The notes under the pieces: generated by a model | The model's input: only the letters and a program-made list of their open reading frames with translations | Database searches by the model: none | Told to the model about the DNA's origin: nothing | From: Primula veris | Lineage: Eukaryota > Streptophyta > Magnoliopsida > Ericales > Primulaceae | Length of the DNA: 64,000 bases | Assembly: GCA_963682055.1 (NCBI GenBank) | Contig: OY821741.1 | Span: 18,219,211-18,283,210, forward strand | Direction of reading: 5' to 3' | Made by a program: the position numbers and the translations under genes | In this document: positions 36,546 to 46,565 of the stretch, in pieces | Position numbering within the stretch: the stretch's first letter is position 1 | Layout: every line of letters starts with the position of its first letter

Positions 36546-36719
36546 ATAACACCAAATCTCCTGCATGATTAGATAGATCCTAAAATATATTTACTGCCTG
36601 TTTATATATATGTAGTTAATCTAGATAGATATTCTCTATGCTGTTAATATTATTGCCATATATAAAATGCCAAAATCGTATATATTCACATTTAAGTTGG
36701 AAAAATTATGAATCTTCCC

Positions 36720-37740
36720 CAAATAGGCTCACCTATTTGGATACGATGTCTAGGAAAGATAAAGGCGGAAGTCGTTCTCCTAATGAGGTCGGTTTTTAAG
36801 AGGCATTCATGCCCACCCCCCTCACCGTCTTTCCTGGTCGTGTTCAAATAGAGCTACCGAAAGGGGTTGACTAAATAATAATTTCCCCGAGTGTGTTTAT
36901 ATAGTGATGTATGTTTCGCCGAATTGGTGTTTCAGTATCGACCCGTCGTTCGATCAATGAGAACCGATTCACATGAGAAGCAAAATTAATGTTTTCGAAC
37001 CTGTCGTTTCGGAAAAAAAGTTTGTGCTTGTGCAAACCATAAACATATAAACCAGTCGTTTTATATGAAAAATAATCCAGAACTCCCAACACATGTTGGA
37101 TGCCATCTATGATGAGAAAAATCGCAAAACATACTTGCGAAATGACTGTTTAGACGTTGATGTTATTCCGTCACCACATGTTAGTCACCCTGATGTGTGA
37201 AAATGTGATGCCCAAATTTTTTTTTGGATGCCATCTTTGATGAGTAAAACACGAGTTTGTTGTTACCCTCAGAATGAATGCTAAGGCGTTGATTTTATTC
37301 CGCCGCCACATTTGAGACGTGATGACGTCTATGGTGAACAAATGTCTGAAATTGACATATTGGAGCAATCCTTCACCAAAATACTAGCTTGGAAATTGTA
37401 TTTCATAAGCAGTATTGTGAATTTATATTCACAATGTTCCTTTATCGCCCATCTGTTATTGGATAAGAAAATTACCCCGGTGAGTAATTTTAATCCTATT
37501 GGGTCAATGGCGAATTGTTTGCCTGATATTAATGCTCTTCGTGTACATTTTTTTTCCACGAATCGATAATCGAGACAAGTGTTATTTGTCTCGAACTGTC
37601 GTGATCCCGATGAATCGCTTAGCCAAGCGAAATTTTAGACAATCGTCAAAATCGAAAACCTGTGGCTCCAAGACAGTAATTGAACGGAACAATATGACCC
37701 GTTGTCACAAAGCAAGAGATAATGCTCAATGAAGCAACTC
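36720..37740 (+). pseudogene. Family A copy 3 gag remnant
   Basis: Only the piece at 37312-37569 is open: DILEQSFTKILAWKLYF, then FIAHLLLDKKI and a short PIGS-like tail. This follows the C-terminal half of UBN2-type Copia Gag (D-LE-TFS, then LL-AEQ, then P-GS). Upstream sequence (from 36720) decodes only in scraps and downstream zinc-knuckle cysteines are scattered (near 37580-37670). It is not translatable as Gag. Confidence 0.55.
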
Positions 37741-38699
37741 TATGCTATAAAGACAAATGTCATGCACGGTTACTCCTTAAATAGTTCATAACTATTATAA
37801 AGGTGAAAAAACCGATGTTAATGTGGTTAAAGCTAACTGAAAGGAAACTCTTGAGACCCCCGGTTTTGTGGCTCAAATAAGTTTGGTACCTTTCTCTATT
37901 GATTTTGATAAATCATTGAGCCATTTTTTCGCTCATCTGGATTATGTTTTTCCATTTGGATTATGATTTTTTCCATTTGGACATACTTTTGGATTATGGT
38001 TTGCCTGTTTATGAAATTTCTCGAAATAATTTAAAGTGTTTTGAGCAAATTCCTTTGACAAATGTGACCAAACTTTAAATTATGAAATTTTAGGCAATAC
38101 TTGTGGTGTAGTTGGTTTTTTTTGGAAATAGTGGGTAACACGGTACCACATAATTTCACCAACTACTTGCCTAAAGGAGTACTCAGTGACAATGATTCTG
38201 GACCTGTCGTTCCAAAATCAAAATCTTTGGTAAAACCAAATTGATTTGTCAAATATGAGTTCTTATACTCATGTAGGTCCTGCCGTATCTTGTTGAGTTA
38301 TAAAATATTCGAGAAAACCAGTGTTATCTGGTAATAGCTCATGAAATAATTAAATTTCTTTACATAGCCTCCATTCAATACGATCAAAAACGTATTTTAG
38401 AGGAGTTGAAATGTCTTTCAAGTGGTTGCTACCACATTTTTAAAGTATTTAAAGTTACCTTATCATTTCGCCTGTCGTCGAAATGATAAATGATTTAGAT
38501 GCTAAGACATGATTGTCTGTACTATCATTCGCCTGTCGTCGATTGATAAGAGCATTTTGATATTGTGGCATTGACCGGATGAGATATTCCCGGGTCAAAA
38601 GACAATGCTTGATTTATAATCGCATCGCATTTGGATTTTATCTGAGAATATATTTCGCGATTAATCCGAAATTCATGCCATTAATGCTCACTTTGAAAG

Positions 38700-39490
38700 A
38701 CCAGTATGTGTAAAGATCACGAAATGAACTCGTAGAATTCTTGTAAAGAATTGAAGGAGTTATTGTGGACTTATCCAACCATAAGACGGACCATAAATAT
38801 AAATGGTTATGGTTGATGCATCGACAATAGGTCACATGATTATTGTTGTCCACAGAAATGCAGTATTTTCCAAACTTTTAGCCCTATCATTAAGTTGATG
38901 GCCCATGATCCGGATTATCCTGAAAAGTCTAGCCGACTTGATAATTCCGAAGAGTAATAATCGAAATTTCGATTTGAATTACTTGAGTTTGGAAATTGAA
39001 ATTGAACATCCTGTCGATTATGTTCAGACCCAAATGGACTCACGGAAAGTTTGATGATGCGACTGCAAATGATTGCACGCATTTCTTGGTCTTGCGCACC
39101 AAGATTTATATTTCCGTGTGGGGTTATGCTATTTTGCTGCATTGGTCCGTTATGAGGCCCATAGACACTCAAACACCATATGCGTACCAGCTGGTTACTG
39201 GTTATGAGCCAGAAGTCTCATATTAACGCGTGTTTGGAGTGCTTAATTAATATTTTGATTGAGCCGCTATAGCGTTCAAAATATGGACCTCTGAAGGGGA
39301 CATAAGTCGATTATGAATCTCCTGCCTATCATTTGATAGAGTAACCTTGGCAAGCGATCTCTTTACCGCATGATATGCGAAAGTGACATCGCTAAGACTG
39401 TTCTCCCCGTCGTTAGGGGGAGATTTGCACGTTACCATTGATAAGGAACGACGTGAATTAACGTGGCATAACCCACTCAGTCTTAGCTTG
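38700..39490 (+). pseudogene. Family A copy 3 integrase remnant
   Basis: The best piece, 38996-39226, contains KIYISVWGYAILL and, at its end, LVTGYEPEVSY, matching the Copia integrase segment S-WG-AI-H and L-TG-EP-ISHLR. The N-terminal part is in another frame (ESLMMRLQMIAR near 39047-39085), and copy 1 has the same frameshift between the two pieces. A later piece near 39340-39420 matches the segment that closes the domain. It has no intact catalytic core. Confidence 0.75.
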
Positions 39491-39548
39491 ATCCCCAAAA
39501 CTGCACTTAGTGATAAGTAAGTGCATAGACTCCCTCAAGTCTAACTAA

Positions 39549-40580
39549 ATGTCAGACGCATTTAATGACTTTATGAGATGTCACGAGATCATTTATACCT
39601 GCTGCAAAATGCTTGCAAGGATAGACGTCCCTGTCGGACGCCGTGTTCCTGTCGTAACACGTTGCTTTGGCCGAACCCACCAAGCAAATGACGCTGCCGT
39701 CGGCCGTCAGTCTATCGTCCTTTTTAATATATGAGGAAGTTGACCGGTTCTTAATTCGTTCAGCCCCAGAGGTGGTGAACTGAAACTCGTTTGTCGCACG
39801 AGATTACAAAGGATCTAGGAGATGTGTGATTCCTCCTCATCCTGAGAATCTTGAAATATCTGTCGATCATGATATCTTAGACGATATTAAAGCGAAACGA
39901 GACTGTCATTGATTACTTGTTCATATATTCGGTGACGACTGATAATATGAACAAATTATGACAGAGAACCATGTACCGTTGCCTGAAGTCAACGTAGAAT
40001 AGACTATACTAATGGAAACTTGCAATCCAAGTAGACTCCTTAGCGAAAGTGTGTTCGGACCTGTAGTTCCAACACCACCAATGTTAAACGAGTTCGTTTA
40101 TTTGGTTATTCGTAAGGAAAAGTGATGAGAATAATGAGATTGTAGAATGCTCGCCTAGTAGCGCAAGGCTTCTCTCACACCTTGGAATTGATTACGAGAT
40201 GGTTGATTTACTCGTAATGGACATTATAACAGTCCCCTACTTTACCAGTTTAGTAGTTTCCGAAAAACTGAGTATGCAGACATGAATGTGGTCACAGTTT
40301 TATCTCTATGGGGATTTAGACAAAACGATATAGATGAAGGTCCCTGTGTGACTTCATAATGCTTAAATCAAGTAGTTTCAGACCACGGAACACGATCTCA
40401 ATTGACTGAGACGTTCACTATATGGATTAATATAATCCGAGCGGATGTGGTATACCGCCTAAGTGAGTACTTGATTAGCTTGGGATACTTGAACAAGTAT
40501 TATGCCCTTGCGTGTTTTATTACGCGATCCATTTTTGGATTTGCCTTCGAGATGAAGGATATTGGGAAGACACGGTAGTG
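39549..40580 (+). pseudogene. Family A copy 3 reverse transcriptase with YVDD region deleted
   Basis: Pieces in order: MSDAFNDF and ARIDVPVG (linker, 39549-39660), SVFGPVVPTPP near 40050, MDIITVPYFTSLVVSEKLSM near 40220-40290, YGDLDK, then RLSEYLISLGYLNKYYALAC near 40460-40515. The next segment reads GFAFEMKDIGKTR then stop at 40535-40577. In Copia polymerases a stretch containing YVDD lies between the S/GFA and FEMKDLGKTR segments; here they are joined directly. The catalytic aspartates are therefore gone. Stops elsewhere also block translation. Confidence 0.82.
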
Positions 40581-41340
40581 ACTCAACCTGATGATTGAGT
40601 CCCGTAAATATTGAATTTAAGTCCATGATTCAGACTACACCCAGAAGGTGTTATGACGTTTTAGTCATCATGACGCTAAGTCGTCAGATTCTCCCATGAT
40701 GGTTCGATCACTAGACATTGATATAGACCCAGTCCGTCCCTGATGAGACGGTGAAGAGATATTGAACCATAATGTTCATATCTAAGTACAATAAGCGCAT
40801 CATTGTACTTGGTCTAATGTGCTAGGACGAACATCTCGTCTGTTGTGAATGGTATAGCTCGACACAACATCGCGCTAACACGCTGCCATCAAAATGGCAC
40901 TAAAGACACATTCCCTTACCTTATGGTAATTTTGGAAGTGGGCTAGTTTATCCCATTTGCGTCATCGAGTGTATCTGCCCCCTTCGGTACTCGAATTAAC
41001 GCAACCCTTTTTCGGTTATACCGATGCCGGTTACTTATCAGACCCGCATAAGGGATATTCCTAACATGGTATGTCTTTACCATTAGGAATAAGGCGACAT
41101 CTTGGAGGTCTTGGAATGACTCCAAGTGAATCACTCTGATCTATTCGTGCTCTATGAGACGACTAGAGAGTGTATATGGCTTCGAGCTAGTATTAGTCAT
41201 ATTTGAATTACATATGTTCTGTCTCACGATCCATATAAAACACTTGTCATAGAAGACAACTTGTTGTTATTGATCAAGAGAGACATGACTACATTATGCT
41301 ATTTAGCATTTCTCGCCGAAATTAATCTTCACAAATGAAG
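40581..41340 (+). pseudogene. Family A copy 3 RNase H remnant
   Basis: Short pieces match the Copia polymerase tail: MMVRSLDIDIDPVRP-like sequence near 40700, then YTDAGYLSDPHK near 41022-41055, the motif around the first RNase H aspartate. Stops and frame changes separate them. Confidence 0.7.
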
Positions 41341-42083
41341 TTTAAGAGCATCCAGTTGAATGCTCGTTCTATTCCACGTTAGATTTTCTTGCATCCAGTC
41401 GTATGTAAGTAAATGAGGCATCCAGTCGAATGCTCGTACTGTTTCTTGGAATATGAAATCTTTGCACCCAGTCGTGTGCAAGTGAGGGGGAGCATCCAGG
41501 TGAATGCTTATTGCACTAATTACTACTTAGTCGAAATCTTCGCACCCTGTCGTGTGCAAGTGAGGGGGAGCATCCAGTCGCATGCTCGTGTACTCTTTTT
41601 GTCCTTAGACCAAGGTTTTTTCCCACTGGGTTTTCCTTGGCAAGGTTTTTAGCGAGACACGTTCCCATCATATCTCACTTAAGATTGCCAAAATTAGGGG
41701 GAGTATCCGGTTGTATACTTCTTACCACTGTGTACTCTTTTGTCCTTCGACTAGAGGTTTTTCCCACTGGGTTTACTCTAGCAAGGTTTTGATGAGGCAC
41801 CTGTTTTGTGGTTGATCCCTACTACTACCATTGTTGCACTCTTTTTCCTTCGATCAGAGATTTTCCCATTGGGTTTGCTCTGACAAGGTTTTGATGAGGC
41901 ATACTGTTTTGTGGTTAGTTACTTACATGATATTTCGGCCTATATCATTCGGCTACACAGTTTCTCCTAGGTACCGGTTTTGTCCCACACTGGGTTTTCC
42001 GGCCTTAAGGTTTTTATGTGTTTAGCACTGCGAATGAACTCGACTCAGATCGACTGCATGAAGACGAAGAATTCAAGACGTCC
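41341..42083 (+). other. Family A 3-prime repeated region before the polypurine tract
   Basis: Contains two decayed repeat series: GTGTGCAAGTGAGGGGGAGC ATCCAG-type units (41475 and 41558) and TTTTTCCCACTGGGTTTTCC-type units (41617, 41760, 41850). The first series embeds polypurine-like GAGGGGGAG. Two small open frames (41413-41652 and 41831-42025) are also open in other copies, but they lie in repeats and have no known domain. Confidence 0.6.
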
Positions 42084-42093
42084 AAAGGGGGAG

Positions 42094-42325
42094 TGTTGTA
42101 AGATTATTGGACTCTTGGGCTTTTACTTAATGGGCCCAGATGGGCTTGTAACCCTAACCCTCTATCTATATAAAGAGGGCTAGGGGTCTTGTATTTTATA
42201 TACATTCATGTTCATTCATATACATTCTAATTAATAAAGACTCTATTGTTGTCTCTCTCATATCTCTCTCTATATCTATACATATCTCTATATATATCTA
42301 TAACGAGCTAATATGTCACACAACA
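42094..42325 (+). repeat. Family A copy 3, 3-prime LTR
   Basis: 232 bp, identical to the 5-prime LTR except one base. Preceded by the polypurine tract AAAGGGGGAG and followed by GTTTT. Confidence 0.96.
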
Positions 42326-42477
42326 GTTTTAACATATTTTAATAAAAATTCATGGTCAAAAATTGAAAAAATCACAATTTTTTGAAATAATGGGAGTGTT
42401 ATCGCCCCTATAGTTTACACTTAACTTCCCCCGCTAACAGGAACATAGGGCATTTTACATAACTTTACACTCTCTAG

Positions 42478-43220
42478 TAGGGGTGGGATCGGCTCGGGAC
42501 CCGACCCGAAACTTATCAACCCGAATTCCGACCCGATTAGAATTGGAAACCATTTTTTACTCCAATCTCGAGTCCGGTATTTTGGGTACCCGACGGGTCG
42601 GGATGGGTTAATAGCGATAACATTTTATTTAAATTTGATATACTAAAGTTACGAATAACTTCACAAAAATTACAGAGTATATGATACAAGTCGCATATAT
42701 TCATGCGTTTCCCTTCATCGGTAACTCACTAAGTACTACTACTATATGCATAAAAATTGTATGAGAATCTACAAATTGTACAGTAACTCACTAAGTATAC
42801 ATGTGTTTTCCTGATCAATTTAACACTTTGACAAAATTGTACAGTAACACTAAGTATACATGTAATTGAAGCATGTCTAAATTTTTATACATTGCTTCAA
42901 AATTTTTATACATTTAGTTTTCTATGGAAGTCGTAACTTTCAAAATATAGTTACTATGCAATTAACTGTGATCAGGCAATAATAAAATTAAAAACAAAAT
43001 TAGAATTTACAATTTACAATTTAGTAGAATATAAATTTTGATACATATATAACTAAATATTAATAAAATATAAATAACAATATTATTTCGGATACCCGAC
43101 ACTATTTAAAATCATACCTGGTCCCGAAATCAATCGGGTCGGAAAAATACCCGACGGTGTCGGGTCGGGAGAGTTTCGGGTCGGGATCGGATCGGGTTTG
43201 TGTAATTTTTTCTAGCCCTA
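42478..43220. mobile_element. hAT-type MITE upstream of the thioredoxin gene
   Basis: Perfect 8-bp target duplication CTCTCTAG at 42470-42477 and 43221-43228. Ends TAGGGGTGGGATCGG and, inverted, TAGGGCTAGAA. Sub-terminal CGGGACCCGACCCG / CGGGTCGGGA tracts are inverted between the two ends; the middle is AT-rich and non-coding. It ends ~150 bp upstream of the thioredoxin TATA box and could influence that promoter. Confidence 0.9.
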
Positions 43221-43373
43221 CTCTCTAGGGTATTTATTCTCAAATTCTTTCCAAATGTAGCTTTGTGCTCCAACCAATCCCATGGGCTCGAAAAAGAGGA
43301 ATCTCATAGCAAATTAAACCACTAGAGCAGTGTTTTCGATTTAAATTTTAATCACAATATACAACCTTATAAC

Positions 43374-43383
43374 CTATATAAAA
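43374..43383 (+). promoter_or_regulatory. TATA box of the thioredoxin gene
   Basis: CTATATAAAA lies ~103 bp upstream of the start codon, which leaves a leader of about 70-80 bases with a start near 43405-43412. The leader contains no upstream ATG that I can see. Confidence 0.65.
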
Positions 43384-43485
43384 CCCACATACTAGTTCCA
43401 ACTCAAACAATAGAGCTCAGGATACTCTATCCATCAGCTACACAAATATTATTAGGTTCTATACTGTACTTTACAGTTAAGAAGA

Positions 43486-46061
43486 ATGGGAGCTCAACAC
43501 TCTGGCCGACGTGGCAATGCTCCATTGGCGGTGAAGCCCTCGCCAATGAAAACTGGTTTTCCGGAGAAAGCTCGACAAGTTATTTCATTCCACTCTTCCG
43601 CTAAATGGAAGACACATTTTGATGCCTCCAAAGCAACTACAAAACTGGTATAGGTCATTCAAAAATAAGAAAGGAGATCTACTTTTTTTTAATCCCTCTC
43701 TCCATCTGGTACACAAACTTTTCACGTACAGATCGTAAAGTTGTGCGACAAAGCTCTACAATATATTAGTCAATTTTCCCGACTAAAGTTTCATTTTTTA
43801 ACTAGTTACAATGATAATGTAAATTTATTATTTTTTCTTCACTTATTTTGCTCTATTTTCTTATGTTTAGATGGTTATAGACTTCACAGCGTCATGGTGC
43901 GCACCTTGTCGATTCATGGATCCAACTATCAAGGAGTTTGCGGCGAAATATATAGATGTTGAGTTCATCAAAATTGATGTCGATGAATTGATGGTATTTC
44001 CTTTTCTTTGATCTGGGTTTCTTTTACTTGATAATGTTAAATTTTAGAATAGTACACCTTTATCTTACACAATTTAGTAGATCTTGATACCCATATTGAT
44101 GGAACTTAAAATTTAGCTTGAGTGTGTGAGTCTCACATTCTGCCTAGGAGCCGATGAGAGAATTCATTTATAGGGTTTGACCCGTGTTTCTCGCTAATGT
44201 TGCGTAACATGCGCACAAAAAGGTAAGATCAAAGGTGATTTGGTGATTTGGTGATTTGACCACCATTGAACCTCCTCCGCCTTAAAGAGTAGTGAGGAGG
44301 TGTGAACCTTTTAGGTATTTAATGTAATAATAATAATGGAGTGTTCAATGAATTAGGGTTTAGAGATACCCGTATTTAGTGTGTATAAATTTGAGTTCGT
44401 ATTGCTTCAGATGATACTCTTTCTATATTATGAGCTCATTATATAGGTAGAGGAGGCGATTCAGGACGTATCTTTCTTGATATATATGATCTTGTCAATC
44501 ACATATTATGTATATCTTCACGTATCACTAATAGCATATTGAGATATATCCAGTCATATCTCATGTATTTTTTCCACCGACTGGATTAGCCTGAGGGGAT
44601 AATGATGTGGCTCCTCATCAGCGACGGGAGCTCTCACAGGGTTCATGACTCTTTGTATAAGTCTCAGTGGCGTTCATCTGCATGCTTTCTCCTTTGGATA
44701 GTCGAATATCATTTAGCGAGTAGGCCCTGACATGGGCTCCTAACTTGTCTTTTAGTCTGTTGATTGATATACATTCATTTATGGTCAAAGAATGTATATT
44801 TAATGGTTTGACCTTATATTCATGAGATATGTGCCGTGTAGATTTTGTGTTTTATTTCATATGAGAAATATTTGATTGATGGCTCAATGTTATCAGTATC
44901 TTTTGAAGAATATCTCGTTTGTCAACCCCTCGATGAGGGAGCAGGTCATAACCCTATCTGCTTCCGTCCCTAGGGTGAATAATTACTTTTTTACTTTTAG
45001 GTTAATTGCTAGCTCAAACTGCATTTATTGCATTAAATGCGAAGTTATAACCCTAAATTTTAACCTCTTTCACATATTATACTCACAATGAGATTAATTA
45101 TATTCGTACTTAGTCACAATTCCGTGTACATATTGGTAGAAATATTATTAAACTCTTTAGATTTGTCTTGATGAGGTTATAATTTGCGATTGCCCACCAT
45201 CTTTTTATATTCAAGAAAACTAAAGAATTTAATAGTTTCAAAATATAGCTATAATTGATATTATGAGATTACAAACCTGGTATTCGATTTTAAAAAAACC
45301 TCTTTGATTGGAAATAATGTAATGCAAAAGTGTTTAAAAGGTTCCATAAATTTCAATCCTAGATATGAGGGAAGATGAACACAGGCTAAATATATTGGGA
45401 TCAAATTTAAAAAAGCACCGGAGGTTAAAAATTAAAGAATGAGAGTAGAGTATAAATCACACTACAATAGAGTAAGTTATAACAACATAAAAGGTAGCTA
45501 TTGTTCTTTTATATACAGCGGAGCTAGGCAGCTAGCTAGCTCACATAATAACAAAATAGTAACAAAAAGTATGTTGTTAAGTTGTTAATTATCGTGGTAT
45601 TTTCTACATTAGAGGTAAAATGTAATTAAAGTAGCGACAAACAACCCTTATTAAAAAATGTACACTATATTCTATATAATTAGTGATCTTTTCCAAACAA
45701 AAAGGTTTCAAATCGATTGAGAAAAACAAAACTAGGTCCTTTAAGCTAAACACTTCTCTTTCCCAGCTTGAAAGCAAAACGAAGAAATATAGTTTTAAGT
45801 CTGGTCACCCCAATAGTACATTTTCTAATAAACAAAAAACTAAGCTTAAAAGGTGCAGTTAGCAAAGGATTCACAATTTAGTTCATGGTAAAAGCTTATT
45901 CATTCTTTGATAAATGCAAACAGGAGGTGGCTCTGGAATTTGGAATACAGGTAATGCCAACATTCATAATGATAAAGAATGGAAAAGTAATCGATAAAGT
46001 CACTGGAGTCAAAAAGGATGAGCTGCAAAAGAAGATAGAGAAACATAGAGTTTCTTATTAG
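43486..46061 (+). CDS. TRXH: Thioredoxin h, subgroup II type (3 exons, 140 aa)
   Basis: A small disulfide reductase that would pass electrons from NADPH-thioredoxin reductase to target proteins in the cytosol or at membranes. Exons are 43486-43647, 43871-43993 and 45924-46061, all joined in phase 0 with GT-AG introns (223 and 1,930 bp), giving 54+41+45 residues. Visible hallmarks: buried Asp in MVIDF, active site WCAPC (residues 63-67), the cis-proline in MPTF, and the GVKKDEL and KKIEKH helix at the C-terminus. The N-terminal extension of ~45 residues begins MGAQHS, a Gly2/Ser6 N-myristoylation pattern; no nearby Cys for palmitoylation. Length fits the family. The active site is unusual: plant h-type proteins normally have WCGPC or WCPPC. 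Intron 2 is long but I see no identifiable transposon in it. It is the only credible intact host gene here. Confidence 0.92.
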
Positions 46062-46095
46062 TACTACTACGAGTTCTCTAGTATCGATTATGTGG

Positions 46096-46136
46096 AATAA
46101 ACATTAAATAAATTATGGGGTGCTATGTACAATAAA
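46096..46136 (+). terminator. Poly(A) signals of the thioredoxin gene
   Basis: AATAAA occurs at 46096-46101 and 46131-46136, 35 and 70 bp past the stop. Two further AATAAA copies (46284-46293) overlap the target duplication of the adjacent MULE. Confidence 0.6.
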
Positions 46137-46293
46137 GTAAAAGTATTAAGGGTGTATTTAGTATGAAGATTGTGTTTAGTAGTGAGAAATGTACTCACTA
46201 CGGAGTCAGAAATGTACTACATGATATGTTTCTGCTATTGCTATGTTAACCTTTGTTGCTGTTGTAAATGCCATAAGTTCTCAAATAAATAAA

Positions 46294-46385
46294 GGGTAAA
46301 TTTTGGATTGGTCCATGAAAACACAAGTATTTAAGGATTGGTCCATGAAACTGAAACTAATTAAGGATTGGTCCATTTGCTGACA
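46294..46385 (+). repeat. Left terminal inverted repeat of the two-gene MULE
   Basis: Three copies of (TTAA)GGATTGGTCCA at 46304, 46336 and 46368, followed inside by a CT-rich leader (46438-46500). The ATG of the left gene lies 272 bp from the terminus. Confidence 0.9.
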
Positions 46386-46565
46386 TCATTAAAAAATTGC
46401 TGACGTCATCATAACACAATTAAAAAAAACAGAAACTTTTTTTCTCTCTCTCTCCTCTCTCTCTCATCTCTCTCTCCGAAAACCCTGAAACTTTCTCTCT
46501 TTAAACCGCCAACAAATCCGGCTATCAAACTGAAAAACCTCTCTTCGTTAATTTCAGAAAACAAC

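Larger units (their letters stand above)
35483..42325 (+). mobile_element. Copia family A, copy 3 (complete, very young, pol-dead)
   Basis: Perfect target duplication GTTTT at 35478-35482 and 42326-42330. Two 232-bp LTRs differ at a single position (GGGTCC against GGGCCC). The element has a primer-binding segment, a polypurine tract at 42084-42093 and domain remnants in Copia order: gag, integrase, reverse transcriptase, RNase H. Pol is full of stops and lacks the reverse transcriptase YVDD region. It must have moved recently using enzymes supplied by another element. It sits 1.16 kb upstream of the thioredoxin start codon, in the same orientation. Confidence 0.93.
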
